Assembly: GCA_026724425.1 (NCBI GenBank)
Contig: JAIUCV010001108.1
Coordinates: forward strand, 116,771-180,770
From: Erythrophleum ivorense
Taxonomy: Eukaryota; Streptophyta; Magnoliopsida; Fabales; Fabaceae
Direction: 5' to 3'
DNA length: 64,000 bases
In this document: one piece after another, positions 44,285-56,010 of the stretch
How positions within the stretch are numbered: the stretch's first letter is position 1
How the letters are laid out: each line of letters begins with the position of its first letter
Notes under the pieces: model-generated
Seen by the model: the letters and a program-made list of their open reading frames with translations, nothing else
What the model was told of the DNA's origin: nothing
The model's database searches: none
Made by a program: the position numbers and the translations under genes

Positions 44285-45241
44285 TTAAACAAAGTCATTT
44301 TCATCATCATTTTCATCATCATTTTCATCATCATTTTCAGATACGTAAGAGTTTTCACTGTGCTCCCGTTCTTCTTCATCACTCGCAGACTCTTCAAATT
44401 CATCGGCTTCTCCATCTTCACTTGTATCGTCGACGACGTCTTCAACTTCTCTATTCTCGGGGTCAACGTGTATGATATTTTCTGTGGATTCGATCGGGTT
44501 TGAAACTTCTGCAACTCTGTCATGCTGCATGGCCACTTCATCGTCTAAACCAAATACATAACCTCTTGGATTGACCTTTATGACCGATAACCAAGTCTCT
44601 CGTCTTTGCCTAATTCGAGGATAAGGAATGAAACACACTTGCTCTGCCTGCGATGCAAGGATGAAGGGTTCGAACTTGGAAAATTTTCGGCCTGCATTTA
44701 CATCGGTGACACCTACCGTTTCGTTTCTGCGAACCCCTCGACCTGGTGTCGGATCATACCAATCACATTTGAACATAATACATTTCAAGTTTATAATTCC
44801 TGGGTATGTGACCTCGATGATCTCTTGCAAAACTCCGTAGAATTCTGTTTCGCCCGGGACATGAATACCATAATTTGCGGTCGACTTCTTCATGCCATGC
44901 TTGTACGTATGGAAAATGTACCCGCGAGTACAGTACATTGGTGCTGTAGTGATCTGTCCTATTGGAGAGTTCACAATCTCATGCAACCACAGCGGTATTT
45001 GTTCCGGATGATAGCCCTCTCTCACCTGAATAAAAACAAGCGGTACAATCACACACATTAATTATTATATATAGTGTTACTTAGGTTTTAGTTTATATAT
45101 CAGTAATTTGAAGAGCACTTACATAGTATTTTAACCATCCAGCAAAGTCACGTTCTTTGTAAACCTCATACTCATGCTCTTCTCGACCAGGGTAAGTTTG
45201 GCGGGCAAGATTATCAAATATGCTGCATGCACAAAAATCTC

Positions 45242-45296
<55 letters not shown>

Positions 45297-48100
45297 GTAT
45301 GATCAAAGTTACCTCTCAAATTGGTGCACTTCATCCAGATTTCGCAATATGTAATTGTGAGCCGCACTCAAATGTTTATGGTCCCACGATTTTTCCTTCA
45401 ACTTTCCAGCAAGTCTGCCTATTTCTTTGAAGATGCTGGGGACAACATGCCTATAAACAGGTGCAACGCCTCCATCATCGTATCGTTTCGTAGCGGTTCT
45501 TTTCGTTCTCACATTTGGACTAAAATAGTAAGACGAGAAGTTAGATGTTTCCTCTGTCAAACTTCCTTGTACGATGGATCCCTCTACTTTTGCAAGGTTT
45601 TTAGCCTTTCCCTTCAAGTGTCCCATAAAACGTTCGAACGGATACATCCACCTGAATTGCACAGGCCCCCCCAGTTCCGCTTCATATGGCAAGTGTACCG
45701 TTAGGTGTTCCATCACGTCGAAGAATGAAGGAGGAAAGATCATTTCCATGTTACATAACAAGACAGCAATGTTTTTATTTAATTTCTCTACCCCGTCTTC
45801 TGTCAGTGTTCGCGTGCAAAGATCTCGGAAAAACGCCCCAATACCTATAATATAATATATATACACCGTTAACAAATTAATAAAAACATATTTAATTATA
45901 TATGTACATATATAAACTCAATTAAAAGGAATGTAACTACTTGTTTACCAGCAATTGCTTCGTGGACATGAGACGGCAATAGTTCTTGTAATGCAAACGG
46001 TAGTAGTCGCTGCATGAAAACATGGCAATCGTGGCTTTTCATACCAGAAAATTTTTGTCCTTGCTCTATACATCGCGAGAATTTGGAAACATATCCATCC
46101 GGAAATTTGACATCTGCGGCCACCCAATCAAATAGAGCTCTCTTCGCATCTGCAGACAATCGAAAACTTGGAATTGGCTGTTTGCCGTCCGTAGTAATCT
46201 CCAACTCGCTTCTTTTGCATATTTCTGCTAAGTCCAGCCTCGATTTCATATTGTCTTTACTTCTCCCTTGGACATTCAAAATGGTATGCATGATGTTATC
46301 AAAAAAATTCTTCTCGATATGCATAACGTCCAAATTATGTCGCAAAAGATGATCCTTCCAATATGGGAGTTCCCAGAATATACTTTTTTTGTGCCAATTG
46401 TGTGCTTGTCCATATCCGTCAGGCATGTTTGCAGTACAATGCCAATTGCCCCCACGTTTGCATGTCTCCTCACCACCATAATGATCTATCTGATCAAGCA
46501 ACTCCTGTCCCGAAAGATAATCCGGAGGGGGACCGCGGACAACTTTATTCTTCGTAAATAAAACCCTGTTCCTTCGGTACCTGTGATTGGTAGGAAGAAA
46601 ACGACGGTGACAATCAAACCAACAAGGTTTTCTTCCACGCCTCAGCTGAAATGCTTCTGTCCTACCCAAACAGTGTGGACACGATAGTCTTCCGTGCGTA
46701 GTCCACCCTGACAACATTCCATAAGCTGGAAAGTCGCTAATCGTCCACAATAATACTGCGCGCATGATGAAATTTTGTTGCTGTGAGCAATCAAAGGTGC
46801 AGACTCCTGAATACCAAAGTTGTTTCAGCTCGTCAATCAAAGGTTGCAGAAATACATCTAGGGATCGCCTCGGATGCTTAGGACCTGGCACTAAAATAGT
46901 TAAGAACAAAAATTCTCGCTGCATGCACATTGTCGGCGGAAGATTGTATGGCGTCAGTATGACGGGCCATATCGAATATTGTCTCCCTGACATACCAAAT
47001 GGACTAAATCCGTCTGTGCATAATCCTAGATAAACATTCCTGGACTCATTAGCGAAGTTTGAATGTAACGTCTGAAAGTGTTTCCACGCCTTTGCATCTG
47101 AGGGATGTGTTATCTCTCCATGATGTGTGGAATGTTCTGCATGCCATCTCATTGACGCCGACGTCATTTCCGATTGGTATAACCGTTTCAATCTTTCGGT
47201 GATTGGCAAGTACCACATACGTTGGTAAGGGACCCGCCTCCTTCCAGTAGTGGGTTTGTATCTCGGCTTCCCACAAAATCGACATTCCTGCAGCTTATCA
47301 TCATCTTTCCAGAAAATCATGCAATTGTCAATGCATACGTCAATCATTTCGTAAGGTAACCCAAGACCCGCAACCAACTTCTGTATTTCATAGTAATTAC
47401 CAGCAGACAGATTATCTTCCGGTAAATACTCTTGAAATAGTCCAGCCCACTTATCCATGTTACTTTCGCTGCTGTTATCTTCACTTTTAATTGTCATCAT
47501 CCTAGCTGCTAGTGACAATCTAGAAATTCCCTCTCTACACCCCTCGTAAAGTGGTTGATTTGCAGCATCTAACATATCGTAAAACTTTTGTGCATCGATG
47601 TTGGGTTCTTCCAAAATTGCTTCCGGTGGATTATCAGCAAGAACAGGGGTAGTTTCATGAAATGCATCTGTAACCATATCATGAAACCTATTCCCTTGCT
47701 GATACCCACCATCATTCCCCAATATATCAGCATGACCATAATCGTAGCTAGCGTTATAATTATGTTCCTCAACCGGTACCCATTGACTCGAACCACTATT
47801 TCCCGCTTCATAGTGCGTAGTATTATAATGATTTTCCCCATGAAAATACCATACATAATAGTTTGGAACAAACCCTCTATTAAATACATGTGTTTTAGCA
47901 GTATCAACAGCGATATATTTTTTGTTCCTACATTTCGCACAGGGACAAAATATTTTACCAGTTTGCATTGCCTGTGGTTCGTTTCGTGCTTGGTTAAAGA
48001 ATCCATGTAATCCTTCAACAAACTCTCTCGTCACTTCGCCGGTCACCGGATCTCTTTGATTGTACATCCAGCTTCGTAACTCGTATAATCCGTAACTCAT
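44285..48100 (-). CDS. TNP2-type CACTA transposase, 1,174 aa, four exons
   Basis: Exons: 48100-45949, 45844-45313, 45222-45123, 45025-44285; all GT/AG and phase-consistent. It catalyses cut-and-paste transposition of CACTA elements by cutting at the CACTA termini. Domains in order: Transpos_assoc-like zinc-binding N-terminus (residues about 10-95, with CPCAKC), TNP2 domain (about 290-500) with LCTDGFSPFG and LWTISDFPAYGMLSGW, which carry two Asp that fit the DDE catalytic triad, then a DUF4218-like part (exon 2, with FPPSFFDVMEHL) and a DUF4216-like part (exon 4, with FKCDWYDPT). The C-terminus is strongly acidic with repeats of DDEN. No frameshift or stop was seen. The length is normal for plant CACTA transposases. 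Its promoter region is duplicated in inverted orientation. Confidence 0.9.
45246..45292. repeat. (TA)n microsatellite in TNP2 intron 2
   Basis: About 23 uninterrupted TA units between exons 2 and 3. Confidence 0.95.
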
Positions 48101-48196
48101 TTTTTTAGTGTTTTGGTTTTCTCTTCTTCTCTTTTTTTTTTTTCTCTTCTTTGTTTTTTCTTTGTATTGGTGTGAATTGTGACGTGAGTTCGTCAG

Positions 48197-48205
48197 CTAT
48201 TTATA
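48197..48205 (-). promoter_or_regulatory. TATA box of the TNP2 transposase gene
   Basis: TATAAATAG on the minus strand, 97 bp upstream of the ATG at 48100, with motif arrays upstream (48220-48575). Confidence 0.75.
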
Positions 48206-48219
48206 GAATCAGAAATTTG

Positions 48220-49400
48220 TTTGCGATGGATTTGCGATGGATTTGCGATGGGATTTTGCGACGGATTTGCGAGGTAAATAAATTTGCGAGGGAATTGCGA
48301 CTGTTTTGCGACGACTTTGCGACGGAATTGCGACGGAAACTTCCATCGCAATGAGTTAGGTGAACTTCGTTTAACACGTGCGCACCTAACTCATCGCATG
48401 TCGGCCAACCACTTTCCCTCGCAAATCCGTCGCAATATTGCGACGGAATTGCGATGGAAATCCCCTCTTCCATCGCAATTCCGTCGCAATATTGCGACGG
48501 ATTTGCGAGGAAACAAAGAATTTTTTTTGTTCCTCGCAATTCCCTCGCAATTTTGCGAGGGAATTGCGATGGATACAAAAAAAATTTATGGTTTAGGGTT
48601 TCGTCTTTTCAAAAGAAAAGTGTTTACGATAACAAAATCCTACATTTGTAACTGATAATTGAATTTTAAACGATCTACACTAATAAAATATATTTCTCTG
48701 AAACTCCTTACGGTATCGAACTCATTTAAGCTTATGATATATTAAACATTACGGAAGATGTTCGTTAAACACGAACTATACGTACAAATGTATTATCAAT
48801 ATATAACATTTATCATATTCACATTCACCCTTTAATAAACATACACAGTAATCTATAAAACGCTAATTAGTCCGCATTTAGAACTTTATATACCCTATAC
48901 CCTAAACCAAAAATTCCGTCGCAAATCCATCGCAATTTGCGACGGATTTGCGACGGAAATGTCCCATTCCATCGCAAAACCATCGCATTATTGCGACGGA
49001 TTTGCGATGGAATAGGGGATTTCCATCGCAATTCCGTCGCAATTTTGCGACGGCTTTGCGAGGGAAAGTTCCATCGCAATTTGCGACGGATTTGCGACGG
49101 AAATGTCCCATTCCATCGCAAATCCATCGCATTATTGCGACGGAATTGCGATGGAATAGTGGATTTCCATCGCAATTCCGTCGCAATGTTGCGACGGATT
49201 TGCGAGGGAAAGTGGTTGGCCGACATGCGATGAGTTAGGTGCGCACGTGTTAAACGAAGTTCACCTAACTCATTGCGATGGAAGTTTCCGTCGCAATTCC
49301 GTCGCAAAGTCGTCGCAAAACAGTCGCTATTCCCTCGCAAATTTATTTCCCTCGCAAATCCGTCGCAAAATCCCGTCGCAAATCCATCGCAAATCCATCG
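48220..49400. repeat. motif arrays around the TNP2 promoter and its mirror copy
   Basis: Two blocks (48220-48575 and 48905-49400) of TTGCGACGGA, TTGCGATGGA and TTGCGAGGGA motifs and complements. Between them, 48580-48900 is AT-rich with no recognisable feature. Confidence 0.85.
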
Positions 49401-49418
49401 CAAACAAATTGCTGATTC

Positions 49419-49427
49419 TATAAATAG
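49419..49427 (+). promoter_or_regulatory. TATA box of the mirror promoter
   Basis: TATAAATAG on the plus strand in the right arm of the inverted duplication, pointing toward the right end of the CACTA element and on to the Z pol reading frame. Confidence 0.6.
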
Positions 49428-49592
49428 CCGACGAACTCACGTCACAATTCACACCAATACAAAGAGAAGAGAAAAAGAAGAAAAAAAGAGAGAGAAAAAA
49501 AAAAAACACCAAAAAAAATGAGTTACGAAGCTAGCCGGGTGTACAATCATCTTTTTACACCACGGTGGATTTTCTTTTTTACCCTAAGAAAA

Positions 49593-49728
49593 TCCACCTC
49601 CACCTTGTTTACCCCATGTTGAATCTCTGTGGACATGAGATAATTAAGAAGGATGACGGTACGTTGATCTCTTCCTAATTATCTAATTTCCACAGAGGAT
49701 CAACAGGGGATAAATGGGATGGAGGTGA
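49593..49728. repeat. imperfect inverted repeat (about 60-bp arms)
   Basis: TCCACCTCCACC through GATAATTAAGAAGG pairs with CTTCCTAATTATC through GGATGGAGGTGA, centred near 49662. No open frame of note. Confidence 0.6.
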
Positions 49729-49841
49729 ATCGTCTTGGGGTAAATCTATTGGAGGATTAATTGTGATAGATAATGTTGAGCAAACTGATATTCCCTCCAA
49801 TATGCTACTAAAGGTAATGGTAGGGATTCCAAAATGGATCC

Positions 49842-50084
49842 TCGCAAAATATGATGTTGTTGGATAGCTGTAGAGAATATGGGGATTTATATCCGAGAGA
49901 GAGAGATAATCCACTGAGGTGTATTAGGTATGAAGTTGATACGGAGTATACGATATATAAGCGCTTATATATCGTATCCTCCGTTATCAACGTCATACCT
50001 AATACACCTCAGTGGATTATCTTTCACTCTCGGATATAAATCCACATCTTCTCTACTACTATCCAACAACATCATATTTTGCGA
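49842..50084. repeat. long near-perfect hairpin, 243 bp
   Basis: Arms of about 120 bp around the palindrome CGATATATAAGC/GCTTATATATCG (49951-49974). Outer ends are TCGCAAAATATGATG and its complement, so the fold reaches into the CACTA motif itself. Arms differ by a few mismatches and small bulges. Confidence 0.85.
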
Positions 50085-50545
50085 CGGAATTGCGACGGAA
50101 TTGCGAAGGAATGTTTAATTTTTAGGTTTCCATCGCAATTCCGTCGCAATTTTGCGAGGGAATTGCGAAATCATCGTAGTCCATCGCAATTTTGCGACGG
50201 AAATGCGATGGACAGTTTAATTTTTAGGTTTCCATCGCAAAATCGTCGCAAACTTGCGATGGAATTGCGAGGACTTCGCAAATCCATCGCAATTCCATCG
50301 CAAGACCATCGCAAAGTTGCGACGGAAACATTTCCATCGCAAAGTTGCGACGGATTTGCGGTGACTTCGCAAATCCCTCGCAATGCCATCGCAAGACCGT
50401 CGCAAATTTGCGACGGAAACAATTCCGTCGCAAAATTGCGACGGAATTGCGATGGCTTCGTAGTCCGTCGCAAAACCGTCGCAAATCCGTCGCAAAGTCG
50501 TCGCAAATTTGCGACGGAAATTTTCCATCGCAAAGTTCCTTCGCA
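50075..50545. repeat. right subterminal repeat array of CACTA
   Basis: More than 20 copies of TTGCGACGGAA-type motifs in both orientations, with many TTGCGATGGA variants, up to 22 bp from the element end. Confidence 0.9.
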
Positions 50546-50570
50546 ATGAGCCTGTTTTCTTGTAGTGTTC

Positions 50571-53500
50571 TCTTGAATCACACGTGAAGCGGCTTGATCT
50601 CCAAGTAGCCCACATCGCCGGTTCAATCAAAAGGCCGATCGGAGTCCTTCCCGGCCAACCCGAGGTAAATCCAAGAAAAGAGCACATTGCCGCCATCACT
50701 CTTAGGAGTGGAACGCAACTAGATGAGGTGCAAATGCCGGAGGGAGCTGAGAAGGAGTCGACCCAGCATACAATCGTGATAGATGAGAATGAACCGGAAG
50801 TTAACAATGCGGCCAATGGAGAATTAGAAGAAGAAATCATCCCACCGTTGATATCTCGAGTGTACAAGCCTAAAGCACCTTTCCCTAGGGTTGTGAAGAA
50901 GCCTAAGAAGGAAAAGGAGCAGGCGAAGCTAAGAGATCTTGTGAGCCAGCTAAGTGTTAGGCTACCATTTGTCGACGCTTGCATGATCATACCGTCTTTG
51001 AAAAAGTACATGAAGAGTATCTTGACAAGCAACCTAAGCTTGGAAGAAGGTGTGATGTTGATAACTCAAGAATGCAGTGATGTGCTTCAAAACCAAATAA
51101 CGGAGAAGCTTGATGATCCGGGCAGCTTTGTGTTATCTTGTCAAATCGAAGGTACAACTTTCAAGCGATGCCTTTGTGACTTGGGCTCTAGCGTGAATCT
51201 AATGCCTTACACGGTGGCCCGACGTCTTGGGATCACTAAATTCAGACCAACAAAGATTCAACTAGTCTTTGCGGATCGATCGGTTAGAAGACCGGTTGGA
51301 ATTGTAACCGATGTTCAAGTCATGATCGGTAAATGTTCCATACCGGCTGATTTTGTGGTGTTAGAGCTTGATCAAGAGCCTAGAGACCCATTGATCCTTG
51401 GACGACCATTCTTAGCCACCGCCGGTGCCATAATTGACGTCAAAGGAGGAAAGATCGACTTGCATTTGGGAGACCTCGTGATGAAATTTCAAGTGGACAA
51501 GTCACTCGGCAAGCCGACAATAGACGGGCATTCGTTTTTGGTGGACAACATGGGCGAGGTTTCTGAAGGTATCTATCAAGAGCTCATCCGGAATGACCCA
51601 TTAGAGATAGCGTTAACCGGGGGTGAAGGAGATAACGACCATTTGAACGAAGAAGCACACCGGCTGACCAAGATTCTAGATGGCGCTGCCACTTATGACA
51701 AACTAGTAGCATACATCGGCTTGGGGGAGGATGTAAAGAAGCCGGGAGCGACTAAGGACCTCACCAAAGCTTCGAATGATCCTTGGAGCGAGCATAGAGC
51801 ACCCAAGGTCGAGCTTAAAGAGCTTCCAGTTGGACTAAGGTATGCGTTTCTTGGACCTAATAATACATATCCGGTCATTATCAATTCAAACCTAACCAAT
51901 GTGGAGACGGCTCTATTGCTTTGTGAGTTGAGAAAACACCGTAAAGCCCTTGGGTATACCCTTGAGGATATCACGGGCATCTCTCCGGACCTATGTATGC
52001 ACAGGATACACCTTGAGGATGAGTCAACATCGTCCATAGAACATCAAAGGAGGTTAAACCCGAACTTAAAAGATGTTGTGAAAAAGGAGATAATGAAACT
52101 CTTGGAAGCGGGGATCATATATCCAATCTCGGATAGTACGTGGGTGAGTCCGGTGCATGTGGTCCCTAAAAAGGGAGGAGTCACGGTGGTGAAGAACGAG
52201 AATGAGGAGCTGATCCCCACTAGAACAATCACCGGCCACCGAATGTGCATCGACTACCGCAAGCTCAATACCGCGACCCGGAAGGATCATTTCCCTTTAC
52301 CATTTATAGACCAAATGCTAGAAAGGCTTGCTAACCACCCTTACTATTGTTTTCTAGATGGCTATTCAGGTTTCTTCCAAATACCAATCCATCCGGATGA
52401 CCAAGAAAAGACAACATTTACATGTCCTTATGGCACATTCGCTTACCGGCGAATGCCTTTTGGGTTGTGCAATGCCCCGGCTACATTCCAAAGATGCATG
52501 ATGTCTATCTTCACCGACTATATAGAAGACATAATGGAGGTATTCATGGATGATTTTTCAGTTTATGGCTCATCCTTTGATGCTTGTTTATCAAATCTTA
52601 GCAAGGTTCTCAAAAGATGCGAGGAGCAACATCTTGTCCTCAATTGGGAGAAATGTCATTTCATGGTGCGAGATGGGATAGTGCTTGGCCACCGGATATC
52701 AGAGAAAGGGATTGAAGTGGATAAGGCAAAGATAGAAGTCATGGTGACCTTAGAACCGCCAAAGAATGTAAAGGGAGTAAGGAGCTTCCTCGGACACGCC
52801 GGTTTCTATAGGAGATTTATCCAAGACTTCTCCAAGATCGCACGACCATTGACTCAGCTCTTGTGCAAAGACGTCCCATTTGAATTCGACGATGATTGCC
52901 TCACGGCTTTCAAGAAGATCAAGGCAGCACTAATAAGCGCGCCGGTTGTACAATCACCGGATTGGGAGCTCCCGTTTGAGATTATGTGCGATGCAAGTGA
53001 CTATGCTGTTGGTGCTGTGCTAGGACAAAGGAAGGAGAAGAAGCTTCATGTCATATACTATGCAAGCCGAACCTTGGATGAAGCACAATGCAACTACGCC
53101 ACCACTGAGAAGGAGTTGCTCGCTATTGTCTTTGCGTTTGAGAAGTTCCGATCTTACCTTGTCGGATCTAAAGTGATCGTTCACACCGACCATGCTGCCC
53201 TCAAATACCTCCTATCCAAGAAAGACGCAAAACCACGTCTCATAAGGTGGATTCTCTTACTACAAGAGTTTGACTTAAAGATCGTCGATAGAAAAGGTGC
53301 GGAGAATAGTGTAGCCGACCACCTCTCCCGGATGAGGATAGAAGAGCAGCTCCCCATAAACGACTCATTGCCAGAAGAAACGGTCTATTCCGTCAGCGCC
53401 ATACCAATCACAAGGATCACCAGCACACCACCACCCGTTCCGGCCAAGAAAATAGCCCTCGGTACACCTTGGTATAGCCACATAGCCAACTACCTTGCAG

Positions 53501-53925
53501 CCGACATTGAACCTCCGCAATTCTACGGCTACAAGAAGAAGAAGTTCTTAAAAGACATACGGTTTTACTTTTGGGACGAGCCGTACCTCTACAAGAAATG
53601 CCAAGATGGGATGTTCAGAAAATGTGTCCCGGAGGAAGAAATCCCGGGAATACTTCATGGTTGCCATGGATCAGCTTATGCCGGCCATTTTGCCACATTC
53701 AAGACGGTTTCAAAGGTTTTACAGGCCAGTTTCTGGTGGCCACTCCGCTCAAGATGGTCCGGCCCGTTCAAGATAAAAGAGGTGAAACCATATGGAGCAG
53801 TGGTTCTTTGGGACCCTAGTGGAGGAGACTTCACTGTCAACGGACAGAGGCTAAAGCCGTACTTAGCAAACACGGACAAAGGAGAAGAAGAGGTCATCCC
53901 CTTAGCCGATCCACCTAACGCCTAA
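50571..53925 (+). CDS. Athila gag-pol polyprotein, C-terminal part (protease, RT, RNase H, truncated integrase)
   Basis: Continues the frame of 37967-39264 right after the target-site copy. Domain order: protease with CDLGSSVNLMP (about 51175) and LILGRPFL; reverse transcriptase with CIDYRKLN (about 52248), MPFGLCNAPATFQ and the catalytic FMDD (52543-52554); RNase H with CDASDYAVGAVL and TEKELLAIVFA; integrase zinc finger remnant with HGCHGSAYAGHF (about 53655). The sequence then passes from FWWPL straight to RSRWSGPF, which belongs to the integrase C-terminal region, at 53743-53750. The whole D-D-E core and half of the zinc finger are gone, in frame. Otherwise the frame is open. The stop at 53925 is followed by the hairpin box. 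Confidence 0.9.
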
Positions 53926-53954
53926 CCCGTCAAGAGTCAAGCTAGATGACTTTA

Positions 53955-53982
53955 AAACAAGCGCTTTGTGGGAGGCAACCCA
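53955..53982 (+). promoter_or_regulatory. conserved post-pol hairpin box, copy 5 (Z)
   Basis: AAACAAGCGCT then TGTGGGAGGCAACCCACA, 29 bp after the polyprotein stop. The second stem pair is G-C instead of the A-T in family X. Confidence 0.75.
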
Positions 53983-54048
53983 CACGGTATTTTTCTTTTC
54001 CTTTTTCATTTTTAGTTTTCACATCACTATTGCATGCATTTTGTTAGG

Positions 54049-54267
54049 ATGACAAACCAAGAGGAGACCAAACAAGGAAATGTCCCACCCATTCATCCCA
54101 CCCTTGTCCAAACCGACACCAAGGAGCGGGCAACACCTGGGACTAATAAAGAAGGGAAGCAGAATCATTTCGGACAAAGAAAATCACCAAACGGTCGCGT
54201 AAAATTCAAGCTATTCCATCCGGCGTGCTTTTCTCGGCCACACGGGTGCAAAGGAGTACACACTTGA
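54049..54267 (+). CDS. small hypothetical ORF after pol, 72 aa
   Basis: ATG at 54049 follows TTGTTAG, acceptor-like. The product is hydrophilic (MTNQEETKQG). The first 40 bases match Y-right 63935-63975, where the frame is broken. It may be the remnant of the third ORF of Athila elements. Weak. Confidence 0.3.
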   Translation: MTNQEETKQGNVPPIHPTLVQTDTKERATPGTNKEGKQNHFGQRKSPNGRVKFKLFHPACFSRPHGCKGVHT

Positions 54268-54302
54268 CCTATCTCACAATCCGTGTTACCAAAGTCCACC
54301 AA

Positions 54303-55020
54303 ACTTCACAGGCGACCAGACAATACCATATTGGTCGGCAAATCCAAAAGATAGGACGGAGAAATGTGAACGGATGAGGAGATACGCACGAATGCCACAT
54401 CCGGTCGATGGCGGGTAACCGAAGGCCGGCAAAAACCAAAATCACGGCATGGCGACACCACCACCTGGAAATGGATTCTTGCAGCTTCACAATCACTATT
54501 CCAAAAGAAAATCATGGAACGAACGAGCCAAATTTAAGGACGGTCAAAAATCTCTTCCCGGAGCCGTTTCCACCACGTTGTGAAGGAAGTCTTACACCGT
54601 TCATCCATTTGACCTCAAACTTCACCAGTGCTCATAAAATATGAAGTTGGTCGGTGGAATTTCAAGCTCGGTCAGGAAATTCGTCACCGTTTGCGCTGTG
54701 GTCTATTGCACCCTCTTCGGACCGTCCGGATGGCCACCAAATGATGAATCTCCCAAACCGCTCGTTTGTTTGACATGAAACTTCACCAATGCTCCTAAAA
54801 TATATGATTGGTCGGTGGAATTTCAAGATAGGTCGACGGAATGTTGACGGTTCGAGCTGTGGTCCATCCCATCACCTTACGGCCGTCCGAGAGATCCACC
54901 CGACACAGGATTTTCACATTTGCTCGACCAAACGATCTGCAACTTCACCAGCGGCTCTACACCATCATATTGGACGGTAAATTTTCAATCCCGTTCATGA
55001 AATCTTAACGGTTTGTCATG
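54303..55020 (+). repeat. diverged tandem repeat in the Z 3' interior
   Basis: Units of about 162-164 bp (clearest starts 54617, 54779 and 54943; weaker ones near 54303 and 54483) share ACTTCACCA, GGTCGGTGGAATTTCAA and GCTGTGGT. No coding frame runs through. Confidence 0.65.
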
Positions 55021-56010
55021 TGGTTCATAGCGCTCATTCCGGGTCGACCGAATGAGACATACACGACCTAAATGCAAACCAATGGATTTCGGGCCTTGAC
55101 CTTCAACACTTACCGACCAATCCTGTCTCCAGCGGAGCCCCAATCAGTCCTATGACCCTGATCTTAATAACAATTGGTCATCACTTGGTAACATCATTCT
55201 AACCTTTCCCTTTTTCAAATCTATTACGTATTCCACCTCTCTTAATCTGATTTTTCTTACACCGGGACGGTGCAAGTTAAGTCTGGGGGGATTATACTAA
55301 TAAGTTTGTTCATTTTGACATTTTTGTTTGCATTTGTTTTCATCTAATCGAGTCGTTTTTATTGAGTCAAAACTTTTGTCGAGAATTATGACTTTATCTT
55401 GGACCTAACCATTGTTTTGCATGCGTTTAAGTGACCATTGATCAGTATTTGGCAGTCTACTCCATCACATGTGCACCATGAGTGGATCGATCTACCAAAA
55501 ACGTCCACATCTCCAAGGGCTTAAGAAGGATACATCTTTGACTCCGCACCTTAATGAACTTAACCTTCTCAGCTAGGGGCTTGGTTTTACAAAGGGTACG
55601 ACTCCTCATCCTCACCAAATAGTGAAAGTCTATGTGAGTTCGGTTTTCCCTCTCTCTCCCCTCCGATTTTAAGAAAAAGCATCAAGGTCCAAGTAACCGG
55701 GGATTAGGTGGCAACCACCATCAATACTCGCGTCTATGGAAGGCCATTTGATTCAAGTAACCGGGGATTAGGTGGCTAGCTACAACCATCAATACTCGCG
55801 TCTATGGAAGATCATCCAAAACCTCCACAAAGAGGAGAAGAAGTCGAATAAAAAAATACCATGCTACCCTAAAAAAGGGATGAATCGGCTTAAGGAGTGA
55901 GAAGAGAGAGAGGTGAGGCATGAGCCGAGACAAGTGTCTAAACACAAGAGGATGAGTAGGAGTCCCTAAACCCTTTGATCGATATTCCCTAGTTGAGACC
56001 ACACCTTTAG
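55021..56010 (+). other. 3' interior of Z
   Basis: Internal polypurine-like motif GTTAAGTCTGGGGGGA at 55276-55291, then sequence similar to window positions 1-355. It breaks off at about 56010, before the expected LTR-adjacent polypurine tract. No gene. Confidence 0.7.

Larger units (their letters stand above)
48091..49530. repeat. inverted duplication of the TNP2 promoter, leader and first codons
   Basis: Left arm 48091-48505 and right arm 49125-49530, with about 620 bp between. Both arms have TATAAATAG (48205-48197 on minus, 49419-49427 on plus), the same leader and the start ATGAGTTACG (48100 on minus, 49518 on plus). In the right arm the coding part was shortened between two GAGTTACG repeats and then diverges after TGTACAATC; it reaches a stop after 35 codons. 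The right arm could drive transcription away from the transposase. Confidence 0.85.
39265..50567 (-). mobile_element. complete CACTA (En/Spm-type) DNA transposon, 11,303 bp
   Basis: Left end CACTACAAGAAG at 39265, right end the complement CTTGTAGTG at 50567; inner bases continue as AGGC on both sides (ATAGGCC and ACAGGCT). The 3-bp target duplication TTC is at 39262-39264 and 50568-50570. Both genes (TNPA-like 40113-41755 and TNP2 44285-48100) are on the minus strand and have uninterrupted, phase-consistent exons. Dense subterminal repeats of TTGCGACGGAA occur in both orientations. The element therefore looks structurally complete and possibly autonomous. It also contains several internal inverted repeats. 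Confidence 0.95.
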
